Assembly (NCBI RefSeq): GCF_900089605.1
Contig: NZ_LT594324.1
Location: forward strand, 2,790,001 to 2,854,000
Source of the DNA: Micromonospora narathiwatensis
Lineage (GTDB): Bacteria > Actinomycetota > Actinomycetes > Mycobacteriales > Micromonosporaceae
Length of the DNA stretch: 64,000 nucleotides
Direction of reading: 5' to 3'
This document shows, piece by piece, positions 45,880 through 54,300 of this stretch. The translations under genes were made by a program, and so were the position numbers. Below the pieces are notes generated by a model. The model did no database searches. It saw nothing but the letters and a program-made list of their open reading frames with translations, and was not told the DNA's origin. Within the stretch, counting starts at the first letter, position 1. Each line of letters opens with the position of its first letter.

Positions 45880-48777
45880 TCACCCGGCGGGCAGCGCACG
45901 GTTGTCCACCTTCCCGTTGGTGGTGAGCGGGACGTGGTCGATGGCGACGAAGGCCGCGGGGATCATGTAGTCGGGCAGGTCGGCGGCGAGGTGTACGCGC
46001 AGCGCGGCCGGGTCCAGCCGGTGCCCGGCGCCGAGGACCAGGTACGCCACCAACCGCTTCTCGCCCGGGCCGGATTCGCGGGCGATCACCACGGCGTCGC
46101 GCACGTGCGGGTGGGCGGCGAGCCGGGCCTGGATCTCGCCGAGTTCCACCCGGTATCCACGGATCTTGACCTGGTTGTCGATCCGGCCGAGGAACTCCAA
46201 CGTGCCGTCGGGCAGCCACCGGGCCAGGTCCCCGCTGCGGTAGAGGCGGCTGCCGGCGGCACCGTACGGGTCGGGCACGAACCGCTCGGCGGTCAGGTCC
46301 GGTCGGCCGAGGTAGCCGCGGGCCACCCCGACGCCGCCGATGTAGACCTCCCCCGGCACGCCGACCGGCACCGGCTCCAGCCGATCGGTGAGCACGTACA
46401 TGGTGGTGTTGACGATGGGTGCGCCGAGCGGCACCAGCTCGGTGGCCGGCGGCTCGACGATCGGCTGCCCCGAGTTGCCGATGGTGATCTCGGTGGGGCC
46501 GTACTCGGTGGCCACCTTCGTGCCGTCCGGTCCGGCCAGCTCCAGCCAGCGGGCGGCCAGCGCCTCGGTAAACGAGTCCCCCGCCGCGATGACCATGCCG
46601 GCCAGGTCCCGGGCCTGCTCGGCGGTGAGCTGCCAGGTGAGCAGGTCCAGGTGGCCGGGGGTCATCTTGATGAAGCTGTACGGCGACCCGTCGAGCAGGC
46701 ACGCGCCGAGGTCGGCCGTGTCCAGCGGCTCGGGCAGCAGGTGCACCGGTTCCCCGGTGATCAGCGGAGTGAAGATGTCCGGGATGCCCAGGTCGAAGGA
46801 GATGGAGGAGAAGACCGGCGCCCCACCCGGGCCGTGCGCGGCGTACGCGTCGACCGTCCAGAGCAGGTAGTTGGCCAGGCCGGCGTGCGGCACCAGCACC
46901 CCCTTCGGGCGGCCGGTGGAGCCGGAGGTGAAGATGACGTACGCGAGCTGCGCCGGGTCGATCGGCACGTCGACCGGGGTGTCCGGGCGGGCCGCGAGGG
47001 CCGCCGCGTCGGTGTCGACCAGGACCAGGGTGCCGTCGTACAGCTCGGTGAGGGCGGGCCGCTGCACGGTGGAGGTGACCACCACCCGGGCGTCGGCGGC
47101 GTCGAGCATGTGCCGCAGCCGCTCCGGCGGCAGTTCCGGATCCAGCGGCAGGTAGCCGGCCCCGGTCTGCCAGACGCCGAGCAGCGCGGGGACCAGGTCC
47201 GGCGTCCGGCCCAGGCAGACCCCGACCAGGGTGTCCCGGCCGGCCCCCAGGTCGAGCAGGTGGTGGGTGAGCCGGTTGGCCCGTCGGATCAGCTCCCGGT
47301 AGGTGAGCCGGACGTCGCCGACCCGCACCGCGATCCGGTCCGGGGTGGCCGTCGCCTGGGCCCGGATCAGGTCCACCACGGTCATTCCGCCCCGGTCCAC
47401 GGTCCCGGCTACCGCCCAGTCGACCAGCACCGCACGCCGCTCGTCGGCCGGCAGCCGGGCGCCCCGGGCGTCGCCGTCCGGGTCGGCGGCCATCGCCACC
47501 AGCACCTCCCGGTACAGGGCGGCGAGCCGGCGGGCGTACCCGGGGTCGACGGTCTCCCCGGCGGCGCGCAGCCGCAGCCGGTCCGGGCCGGCGGTGACCC
47601 GCAGGCCGTACGCCGTCCGGTCGGCCGGCAGGCCGGGTACCGGCTCGCCGGGGGTGTCGGCGGCGGCGTCCCACTCGAAGAGGGCGTGCTGTCGCTGCCC
47701 GCCCCCGGCGGTGGACGGCCGGTACGCGTACCGGTGGGTCCAGGCGGCCCGCTCCTCCTCGGCGACCCGGGTGACGAGGCGACGCCAGGTCGCCGCGCCG
47801 GTGACCATCGGCACGGGCAGGGTGAACCGGTGCAGCAGCCGTTCGCATCCGGTGCCGGCCGGCTGCCCGTACGGGGCGAGGGCCGCCTCGGTGTGCCCGG
47901 CCGGTTCGACGCCGAGCATGCCGAGCACCGTCTGGTGGGCGGCGAGCAGCACCGTGGACAGCGGCACCCCGGCCGCGCCGGCGAGCGTGGTCAGGCCGGC
48001 GACCAGGTCGGCGAGGTCGACGGTCAGTTCGGTGCTGCCCGGCTCGCCACCCCAGCCGCCGGGCAGGGCGAAGGCGGTGCCCGCCAGCAGCCGGGTCCAG
48101 TGCTCCGCGCCGTCGAAGTCGGCGGCGGCGTCGAGCCCGGCGGCCACGCAGGGCGCGTGCCGGGTGCCGGTGACGGCCGGGTCCGCGTCGGCGCGGCCCG
48201 CGCCCTGGTAGGCGCGGAGCAGCTCGGCGAGAATTCCGGACAGGTCCACCGCCGAGGTCAGCGCCCGGGGCGCGGCGACGACCAGCGTCCAGCTCCGCTC
48301 GGTCTCCAGGATCACGGTCAGCCGCAGCGGCCCGGGGGTGGTCGGGTCGAACGGGGTGGCCCGCTCGGCCGCCAACAGCGAGCCGAACATCGCCTCCCGT
48401 TTGGGCTCGTCCACGCTGCGGTGGTCGTGCTCGGCCAACGGGATCGCGGCGTCCGGGTGCACCAGGTACACCGGCTCGGTGCCGCCGGACACGTCGACCG
48501 AGGTACGGAGCAGCTCGTGGGCGCGTACCACGGCCCGTACCGCCGCGGCGAGGCGCTCCGGCGAGAACGGGGCCGGTTCGGTGATCCGCCGGCCGTCCAG
48601 GTCGACCTCGGCGAAGGCCGGCTCCTCCTCGACCAGCTCGGCCTGCGCCTCGGGCAGCGGGTAGGCGTCCCGCGCGCCGGCCGGGACGATCTTCCGGTCC
48701 CGGGGGCTGAGCAGCGTGAACGGCTCGATCTCGATCTCGTCCGGCCGCTGGCTGGTCACCGAATCGAGCGTGGTCAT
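45880..48777 (-). CDS. Carrier-less NRPS C(degenerate)-A protein with Asn-like code
   Basis: 965 residues. The N-terminal ~430 residues have the shape of a condensation domain but no HHxxxDG; the region reads APRALTSAVDLSG, so condensation activity is unlikely. The adenylation domain (~470-965) is intact: FTSGSTGRPKG, EYGPTEITIG, KIRGYRVELGEIQ, and NGKVDNRALP at the very end. No carrier domain follows. Hand-read code D-L-P-K-I-A-E-I-G-K shares the D, L, K, E and G positions of the Asn code DLTKLGEVGK. It therefore probably activates Asn or beta-hydroxy-Asn and loads a carrier on another protein. The adjacent C-A-T-C NRPS has a dead adenylation domain and an intact carrier, an obvious partner. 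Start ATG 48777 with AGGAGG upstream. Confidence 0.88.
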   Translation of the reverse strand: MTTLDSVTSQRPDEIEIEPFTLLSPRDRKIVPAGARDAYPLPEAQAELVEEEPAFAEVDLDGRRITEPAPFSPERLAAAVRAVVRAHELLRTSVDVSGGTEPVYLVHPDAAIPLAEHDHRSVDEPKREAMFGSLLAAERATPFDPTTPGPLRLTVILETERSWTLVVAAPRALTSAVDLSGILAELLRAYQGAGRADADPAVTGTRHAPCVAAGLDAAADFDGAEHWTRLLAGTAFALPGGWGGEPGSTELTVDLADLVAGLTTLAGAAGVPLSTVLLAAHQTVLGMLGVEPAGHTEAALAPYGQPAGTGCERLLHRFTLPVPMVTGAATWRRLVTRVAEEERAAWTHRYAYRPSTAGGGQRQHALFEWDAAADTPGEPVPGLPADRTAYGLRVTAGPDRLRLRAAGETVDPGYARRLAALYREVLVAMAADPDGDARGARLPADERRAVLVDWAVAGTVDRGGMTVVDLIRAQATATPDRIAVRVGDVRLTYRELIRRANRLTHHLLDLGAGRDTLVGVCLGRTPDLVPALLGVWQTGAGYLPLDPELPPERLRHMLDAADARVVVTSTVQRPALTELYDGTLVLVDTDAAALAARPDTPVDVPIDPAQLAYVIFTSGSTGRPKGVLVPHAGLANYLLWTVDAYAAHGPGGAPVFSSISFDLGIPDIFTPLITGEPVHLLPEPLDTADLGACLLDGSPYSFIKMTPGHLDLLTWQLTAEQARDLAGMVIAAGDSFTEALAARWLELAGPDGTKVATEYGPTEITIGNSGQPIVEPPATELVPLGAPIVNTTMYVLTDRLEPVPVGVPGEVYIGGVGVARGYLGRPDLTAERFVPDPYGAAGSRLYRSGDLARWLPDGTLEFLGRIDNQVKIRGYRVELGEIQARLAAHPHVRDAVVIARESGPGEKRLVAYLVLGAGHRLDPAALRVHLAADLPDYMIPAAFVAIDHVPLTTNGKVDNRALPAG

Positions 48778-48904
48778 GTCTCGCCTCCTGGGGATCCGGT
48801 CCGGTCCCGGCGCACGTTGGGGAGCGCCGGTCGGGCCGGTTCGCGGTGGTCGTCTGGATCGGTCGGTCCTGGTGCTGGTCGGTGGCGGGTCGGTGCGGTG
48901 AGCG

Positions 48905-49675
48905 TCAGTGGGGCAGCCGGGCCGGCCCGGCGACGGCCGCCGCGCCGGAGTCCCGCACCACCGTCGACATCAGGTCGGCGGTGGCGCCGTGCAGAAAGAA
49001 GTGGTCGCCGGGGAAGAGGCACAGTCGGGAGCCGGCCGAGGTGTGCCGCTGCCAACCGTCGAGTGCCCTCGGCGGCACGATCCGGTCCGCCCGGCCGCCG
49101 AGCACGGTCAGCGGCACCGACAGCGGCGCCTCGGCGCGGTACTCGTACGTCTCCAGCACCGCGAAGTCGGCCCGCAGCACGGGCAGCATCAGCTCCATCA
49201 GCTCGACGTCGTCCAGCAGGCCCGGAGGTGTGCCGCCCAGCTCCGCCAGGCGCCCGAGGATCTCGCCGTCGGTGGCGCAGTGCAACAGCGGCCGGCCCGG
49301 CGCGGTGCCCGGCGACGCGGCGGCGGAGATGAAGACGTGCGCGGGCTGGCGGACCGGGCGGCGCCGCAGTGCCCGGGCCAGCTCGAACGCGAGCAGCCCG
49401 CCCATGCTGTGCCCGAAGAGGGCGTACGGGCGGTCGAGCGCGTCGGTCAGCGCGTCCGCCACGGACCGGATCAGCGGGGCGAGCCGCCGGAACGGCGCCT
49501 CCCGCAGCCGGGTGCCCCGGCCGGGCGGTTCCAGCGCCACCACCTGCACCCCGGCCGGAGCCGCCTCCTGCCAGGCCCGGTAGACCGCCGCGCCGCCCCC
49601 GGCGTACGGCAGGCAGAAGAGCCGGAAGTCAGCGCCCGGACTCAACTCCCGGCCGGCCAGCCACCGCCTGTCCAC
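48905..49675 (-). CDS. Type II (editing) thioesterase
   Basis: 256-residue alpha/beta hydrolase. Nucleophile Ser90 in GHSMGG, with the acid in GRADRIVP and the His in PGDHFFLHG. The N-terminal FCLPYAGGG is typical of discrete NRPS/PKS thioesterases that clear misloaded or stalled carriers. It starts at GTG 49675, 47 bases inside the end of the ABC transporter gene, with GGAGGAG eight bases upstream, so the two are coupled. No TE domain is seen at the end of the assembly-line proteins in view. It is therefore the only hydrolytic thioesterase visible for this operon, but its sequence type argues for proofreading rather than product release. Confidence 0.92.
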   Translation of the reverse strand: MDRRWLAGRELSPGADFRLFCLPYAGGGAAVYRAWQEAAPAGVQVVALEPPGRGTRLREAPFRRLAPLIRSVADALTDALDRPYALFGHSMGGLLAFELARALRRRPVRQPAHVFISAAASPGTAPGRPLLHCATDGEILGRLAELGGTPPGLLDDVELMELMLPVLRADFAVLETYEYRAEAPLSVPLTVLGGRADRIVPPRALDGWQRHTSAGSRLCLFPGDHFFLHGATADLMSTVVRDSGAAAVAGPARLPH

Positions 49676-51359
49676 CCGGAATCTCCTCCTCTCTGATCTG
49701 GCCGTAGTCGAGCCGGACGAGCCGGTCGGCGGCGTGGAAGTACCGGTCGTCGTGGCTGATCACCACGACCGCCTTGTCCCGGTCCCGCAGTTCCGGAAGC
49801 AGCTCGCGGTAGAAGAAGTCCTTGAACGTCGGGTCCTGGTCGGCCGCCCACTCGTCGAAGAGGTAGAAGGAGCGGTCCTCCAGGTACGCGACGAGCAGGG
49901 CCAGCCGCTTGCGCTGCCCGAGGGAGAGCGCGGTCGTGGAGAACCGGTCCCCGGTGATGCGTACCTTGTGGTCGAGTTGCAGGCGGCGCAGGTAGTGCTC
50001 GGCCCGGGCGGCCCGGTCGGCCGGGAGCCCGAGCAGGCTGTCGAAGAGGTGGAAGTCGGAGAAGACCGCGGAGAAGAGGTTGCGGTAGTCCTCCCGGTCG
50101 GCCGCGGTGACCTCGACGCCGTCCACCTGGATCACCCCCGCCTCGGGCGGGTAGAGACTGGTCAGCACCTTGGCCAGGGTGGTCTTGCCGCTGCCGTTGG
50201 CACCGACGACGAAGAGGATCTCGCCCCGGCGGAACTCGAAGTCCAGCGGGCCGAGCACGAACTCCTCGCCGGTGGGGCCGGGATAGACGTGGCTGACCCC
50301 CCGGAAGGCGATGCCGCGCCAGTCGGCGAAGCGGTTGGTGACCACCGTCGACGTCCCGGTCGCGGGAGCCGGCGCGGCAACGACGGCCGCATCCGGCCCG
50401 GCGGTCGATGTCGAGGCGGCGGGCTCGCCGGCGGCGGGCTTCAGCGCGGCCAGCCGCTCCTCGATCGTGGCCAGCGCCACCGAGGCCCGGCCCAGGGCGG
50501 GGAACCAGACGAGGACGCCCTGGAGGCTGGAGACGGCGAAGAGCAGGATCAGCACGCAGGCCGCCAGCGTCTGCCCGGTGAGGGCGAACCAGGCGGGGAA
50601 GCCGAAGAGCAGCAGGCCGATGAAGGCGAAGAACACCGCCTGCCCGCCACCGGTGGCTCCCTCGTAGACGGAGAGGCCGACGACGCTGTGCCGGCGGTAG
50701 GCGAGCGCGGTGTGCTCCAGTTCCTGCTCGACCAGGGCGGCACGCCGGTCCCGGTTGAGCTTCAGCTCCTTGATGCCCTCGGTGACCGAACGGAAGTGGC
50801 CGAAGAGGACGTCCTGCTCCCGGCGGGCGGCCTTGAGCGCGCCGAGGCCGGTGGCGGACATGAGCAGGTAGAGCAGCACGCCGACGACCACCGTGCCGCC
50901 GGTGGCCAGCGCCACCACCGGCGAGACGATGACCAGGTACGCGATCGCCACCAGCACGAACGCGGCACCGGAGCAGATGCCGGGCAGACCGGGCAGCGCG
51001 TCGGCGATCACCACCACGTCGTCGGAGAGCGCCGAGTAGAGCCGGGCGGTGCCGGTCTTCTCGACCGTCCGCAGCGGGGCGCCCAGGATGCCGTCGATCA
51101 GACGACGACGCAGGTGGTAGATCGCCGCCTGGGAGAGCCGGTACAGCATGGCCTGGGAGACGAACCGGGTGAGCAGGGTGGCCAGGCAGAGCGCCACGTA
51201 GCCCCAGATCAGCCGGACCGTCGGAGCGCCGTCGGCGTCCAGGGCCAGGTTGACCATGGCGATGAACGCCGCGCCGGTGCCGCCGCTGACGATGCCGGCC
51301 ACGATGGCAAGCAGGAACGGACCCCGGCGGTAGCGCAGCAGGTAGGCGAAGAGGCTCAC
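49629..51359 (-). CDS. Cyclic-peptide-type ABC exporter (fused TM and ATPase)
   Basis: 576 residues: a six-span membrane domain (~1-300), an Ala/Thr-rich linker, then one ATPase domain (~345-560) with Walker A GANGSGKTT, signature LSLGQRKRL, Walker B FYLFDEW and switch His in VISHDD. It belongs to the SyrD/PvdE-like exporters found in lipopeptide and cyclic peptide clusters; half-transporters of this class act as homodimers. The start ATG 51359 overlaps the stop of the preceding NRPS by four bases, tying its synthesis to the assembly line. It is probably the exporter for the product. Confidence 0.92.
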   Translation of the reverse strand: MSLFAYLLRYRRGPFLLAIVAGIVSGGTGAAFIAMVNLALDADGAPTVRLIWGYVALCLATLLTRFVSQAMLYRLSQAAIYHLRRRLIDGILGAPLRTVEKTGTARLYSALSDDVVVIADALPGLPGICSGAAFVLVAIAYLVIVSPVVALATGGTVVVGVLLYLLMSATGLGALKAARREQDVLFGHFRSVTEGIKELKLNRDRRAALVEQELEHTALAYRRHSVVGLSVYEGATGGGQAVFFAFIGLLLFGFPAWFALTGQTLAACVLILLFAVSSLQGVLVWFPALGRASVALATIEERLAALKPAAGEPAASTSTAGPDAAVVAAPAPATGTSTVVTNRFADWRGIAFRGVSHVYPGPTGEEFVLGPLDFEFRRGEILFVVGANGSGKTTLAKVLTSLYPPEAGVIQVDGVEVTAADREDYRNLFSAVFSDFHLFDSLLGLPADRAARAEHYLRRLQLDHKVRITGDRFSTTALSLGQRKRLALLVAYLEDRSFYLFDEWAADQDPTFKDFFYRELLPELRDRDKAVVVISHDDRYFHAADRLVRLDYGQIREEEIPGGQAVAGRPGVESGR

Positions 51360-54300
51360 GCGGCCACCCGCCCCAGCCGGGCGCGCAGGCCGGCCAACCC
51401 GGCGGCCGGCTCGTCAGCCAGCCAGCCGAGCAGCCGGTCCCAGCGGCGCATCATCAGGTCCAGGGCACGCGCGTCGAAGACGTCGGTGGAGTAGAGCCAG
51501 GTGCCCAGCAGCTCCGCCCCGCGTTCCCGCATGATCAGGGCGAGGTCGACCTCCGCCGGCTTGAGGTTGCTGCCGAGCACCTCGGAGAAGACGTAGTCGT
51601 CGCCCACCTCCAGCGAGCGCACCCGCAACCCGGGCAGCGTCAGCTCGGGCACCTCGGCGTTGAGCAGGTTGAACAGGACGCGGGTCGGCTCGCCGGCCGA
51701 CCCGGCGTGGGTGACCATCCACAGCGGGGCGCCCCGGTGCGCGTACGCGTCCAGGGTCCGGTCACGGACCTGGCCGACCAGATCCCGGAAGGTCGACGCG
51801 GCGGTCAGGTCGGCCCGCACCACCAGCGGGTTGACGAACCAGCCGACCAGCTCGGCCGTCTCCGGCCGTTCCCGGCCCGCCTCGGGGAAGCCGACCGGGA
51901 TGTCGTCCCGCCCGGAGAACGCCGCGAGCAGCAGGTCGTACGCGGCCAGCAACACCATGAAGAGGCTGGCCCCCTCCCCCTCGGCGAGCCGGCGCAGTTT
52001 CGCGGTGACCGCCGGGCCGACCCGGAACGCCCTGGTGAAGCCGGAGGCGGCCGGTGCGCCGGGGTCGACGCCGGTTCCCGTGGCCAGCGGTTGCAGGGTC
52101 AGCGCCGGGGGCAGGTCGGCCAGCGTGCGCCGCCAGTGGTCCAGGTGGACGTCCAGCGCCCCGGCGGCGAGCTGCTGGCGCTGCCAGGCCGCCACGTCCG
52201 GGTACTGCACGGCCAGTGCCGGCAGCCGCGGCGCCCGGCCGGTGGCGTGGGCCGTGTAGTGCTCGGCCAGGTCCCGCACCAGCACCCCGTACGACCAGTT
52301 GTCGGTGGCCAGGTGGTGGATGGTGAGCACCAGCGCGTGCTCGTCCGCGCCGAGCCGGGCCAGCAGGCCGCGCACCAGCGGCTCCGCGTCGATCCGGAAC
52401 GGCCGTCGCCCCTGCTCCTCGATGAGGGCGCGGAGCCGGACGGGCTGGTCGGCCTGGTCGGCGTCGCGCAGGTCCACGGAGTCCAGCGGCCAGCCGCCGG
52501 CCGGGTCGACCCGCTGCGCCGGCCCGTGCGGGCCGTCGACGATCCGGGTACGCAGCGCCTCGTGCCGGGCCACGATGTCGTCGAGGCTGCGGCGCAACGC
52601 GGCCTCGTCGAGCGGCCCGGTCAGCCGCAACGCGGTGACCACGTTGTGGATCGGGTCCACCGGGCCGAGCGGGTGGTGCCGGATCAGGTGTTCCTGGGAG
52701 AAGGAGAGCGGCAGGTCACCGTCCCGGTCGACCCGGGGGATCGGCGCCGGCCCGGCGTCCGAACCGGTCCTGTTCCGCCGGACCTGCTCGGCCAGCCAGC
52801 CGACCGTCGGGTTGCCGAAGAGCTCACGCAGCGGCAGCCGTACGCCGTAGCGGGCGTCGATCTGCGCGGCGAGCTTGGTGGCGAGCAGCGAGTGACCGCC
52901 CAGGGCGAAGAAGCTGTCGGTCGGCCCGACCTCGTCCACCCCGAGCAGTTCGCGCCAGATGTCGGCGATCGCCTGCTCCACCTCGTCCCGCAGGGCCGGG
53001 CGGCCGGCCGGCGGCTCGACGGCGGCCGGGGCCGGCTCGGGCAGTACGGTCCGGTCCACCGTGCCGGTCAGCGTCCTCGGCAGCTCCGGCAGGTCGACGT
53101 AGGCGGTGGGGATCAGGTGTTCCGGCAGCCGCTCCTGCAGGTACGCCGTCAGCTCCCCGGCGGTCGGGACGGCGTCCCCGGCGAGGTAGCCGATCAGTCG
53201 GGCGTCCCGCCCCTCGCCCCGGACCACGACGGCCGCCCCGGTGACGCCGGGGTGCCCGGCCAGGGTGGCCTCGACCAGGTCCAGGTCGACCGGGAAGCCG
53301 CGCAGCCGCAGCCGCCGCTCCCGGTGCCCGAGGTGCTCGACCGTCCCGTCGGCGCGTACCCGGCCCAGTTCGCCGGTACGCAGCAGCCGCGCGCCGGGCT
53401 CCGGGGCGTACGGGTCCGGCGCCAGGCAGGCGGCGACCGGGACCGCTGCTCCCCCGACGTGCAACTCGCCGACCACGCCGACCGGGACCGGCTGGCCGGC
53501 CCGGTCCAGGACGTGCACCCGGGTGCCGGGCACCGGCCGGCCGACCGGCACCGGCCGGGAGCCGCCGTCGTCCACCGTGCCCGGTTCGGTCGGCTCGCCG
53601 TCGACGGCGCAGCGGTGGGCGGTGACCGGCGCGGCCACGTCCACCGGCACGAGCAGGTTGTGCAGGGCCGCCGGGGACCGCTCGACGAAGCGGGCCACCA
53701 CCTCCCGGGTCAGCGGCGCGCCCGCGCAGAGCACGTGCCGCAGCGCCGTGCAGCGCTCGACCCCGCGCTGGTCGAGCAGCTCGGCCAGCAGGTCGGGCAC
53801 GAAGCAGGCCACGCTGACCCGCTCCGCCCGGATCAGGCTGACCAGGTGCCGGGCGTCCCGGTGCCCGCCGGGTCGGGCCAGCACCACGGTCGCGCCGGCC
53901 AGCAGCGGGGCGTACAACTCCCAGACGGCGGAGGCGGCCGAGGCGGGGGCCTGCTGGAGCACCCGGTCGTCTGCGGTCAACCCGACCGCGTCCCGCAGCC
54001 AGCGCAGCCGGTCCCGCAGCGCGGCGTGGCGGTGCACGCTGATCCGCGGCGGGTTCGAGGCTTCGGCCGGATAGCTGACGTAGGCGGGGTCGCTGCCGGC
54101 CACCGGGGCGGAAAGGCCGCCGGCGGGGTCGGCCGCGGCGGACGCCGGGTCGGCGGACGGGTCGTCCACCAGGCAGGTCGGCCCGGCCCAGGGCAGCGCG
54201 TCGCCCTCCGAGCGCCGGGCGAGCAACAGCGCGACCCCGGCCGCCGTCAGCAACTCGACGGTCCGGTCGGCCGGCAGCGCGGGATCCACCGGTACGACCA

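Noticed and set aside
44618..47848. A 1076-codon minus-strand frame spanning the oxygenase and adenylation genes
   Set aside because: Arg/Pro/Gly-rich translation without motifs; two other minus-strand frames encode clear AsnO-type and A-domain proteins there.
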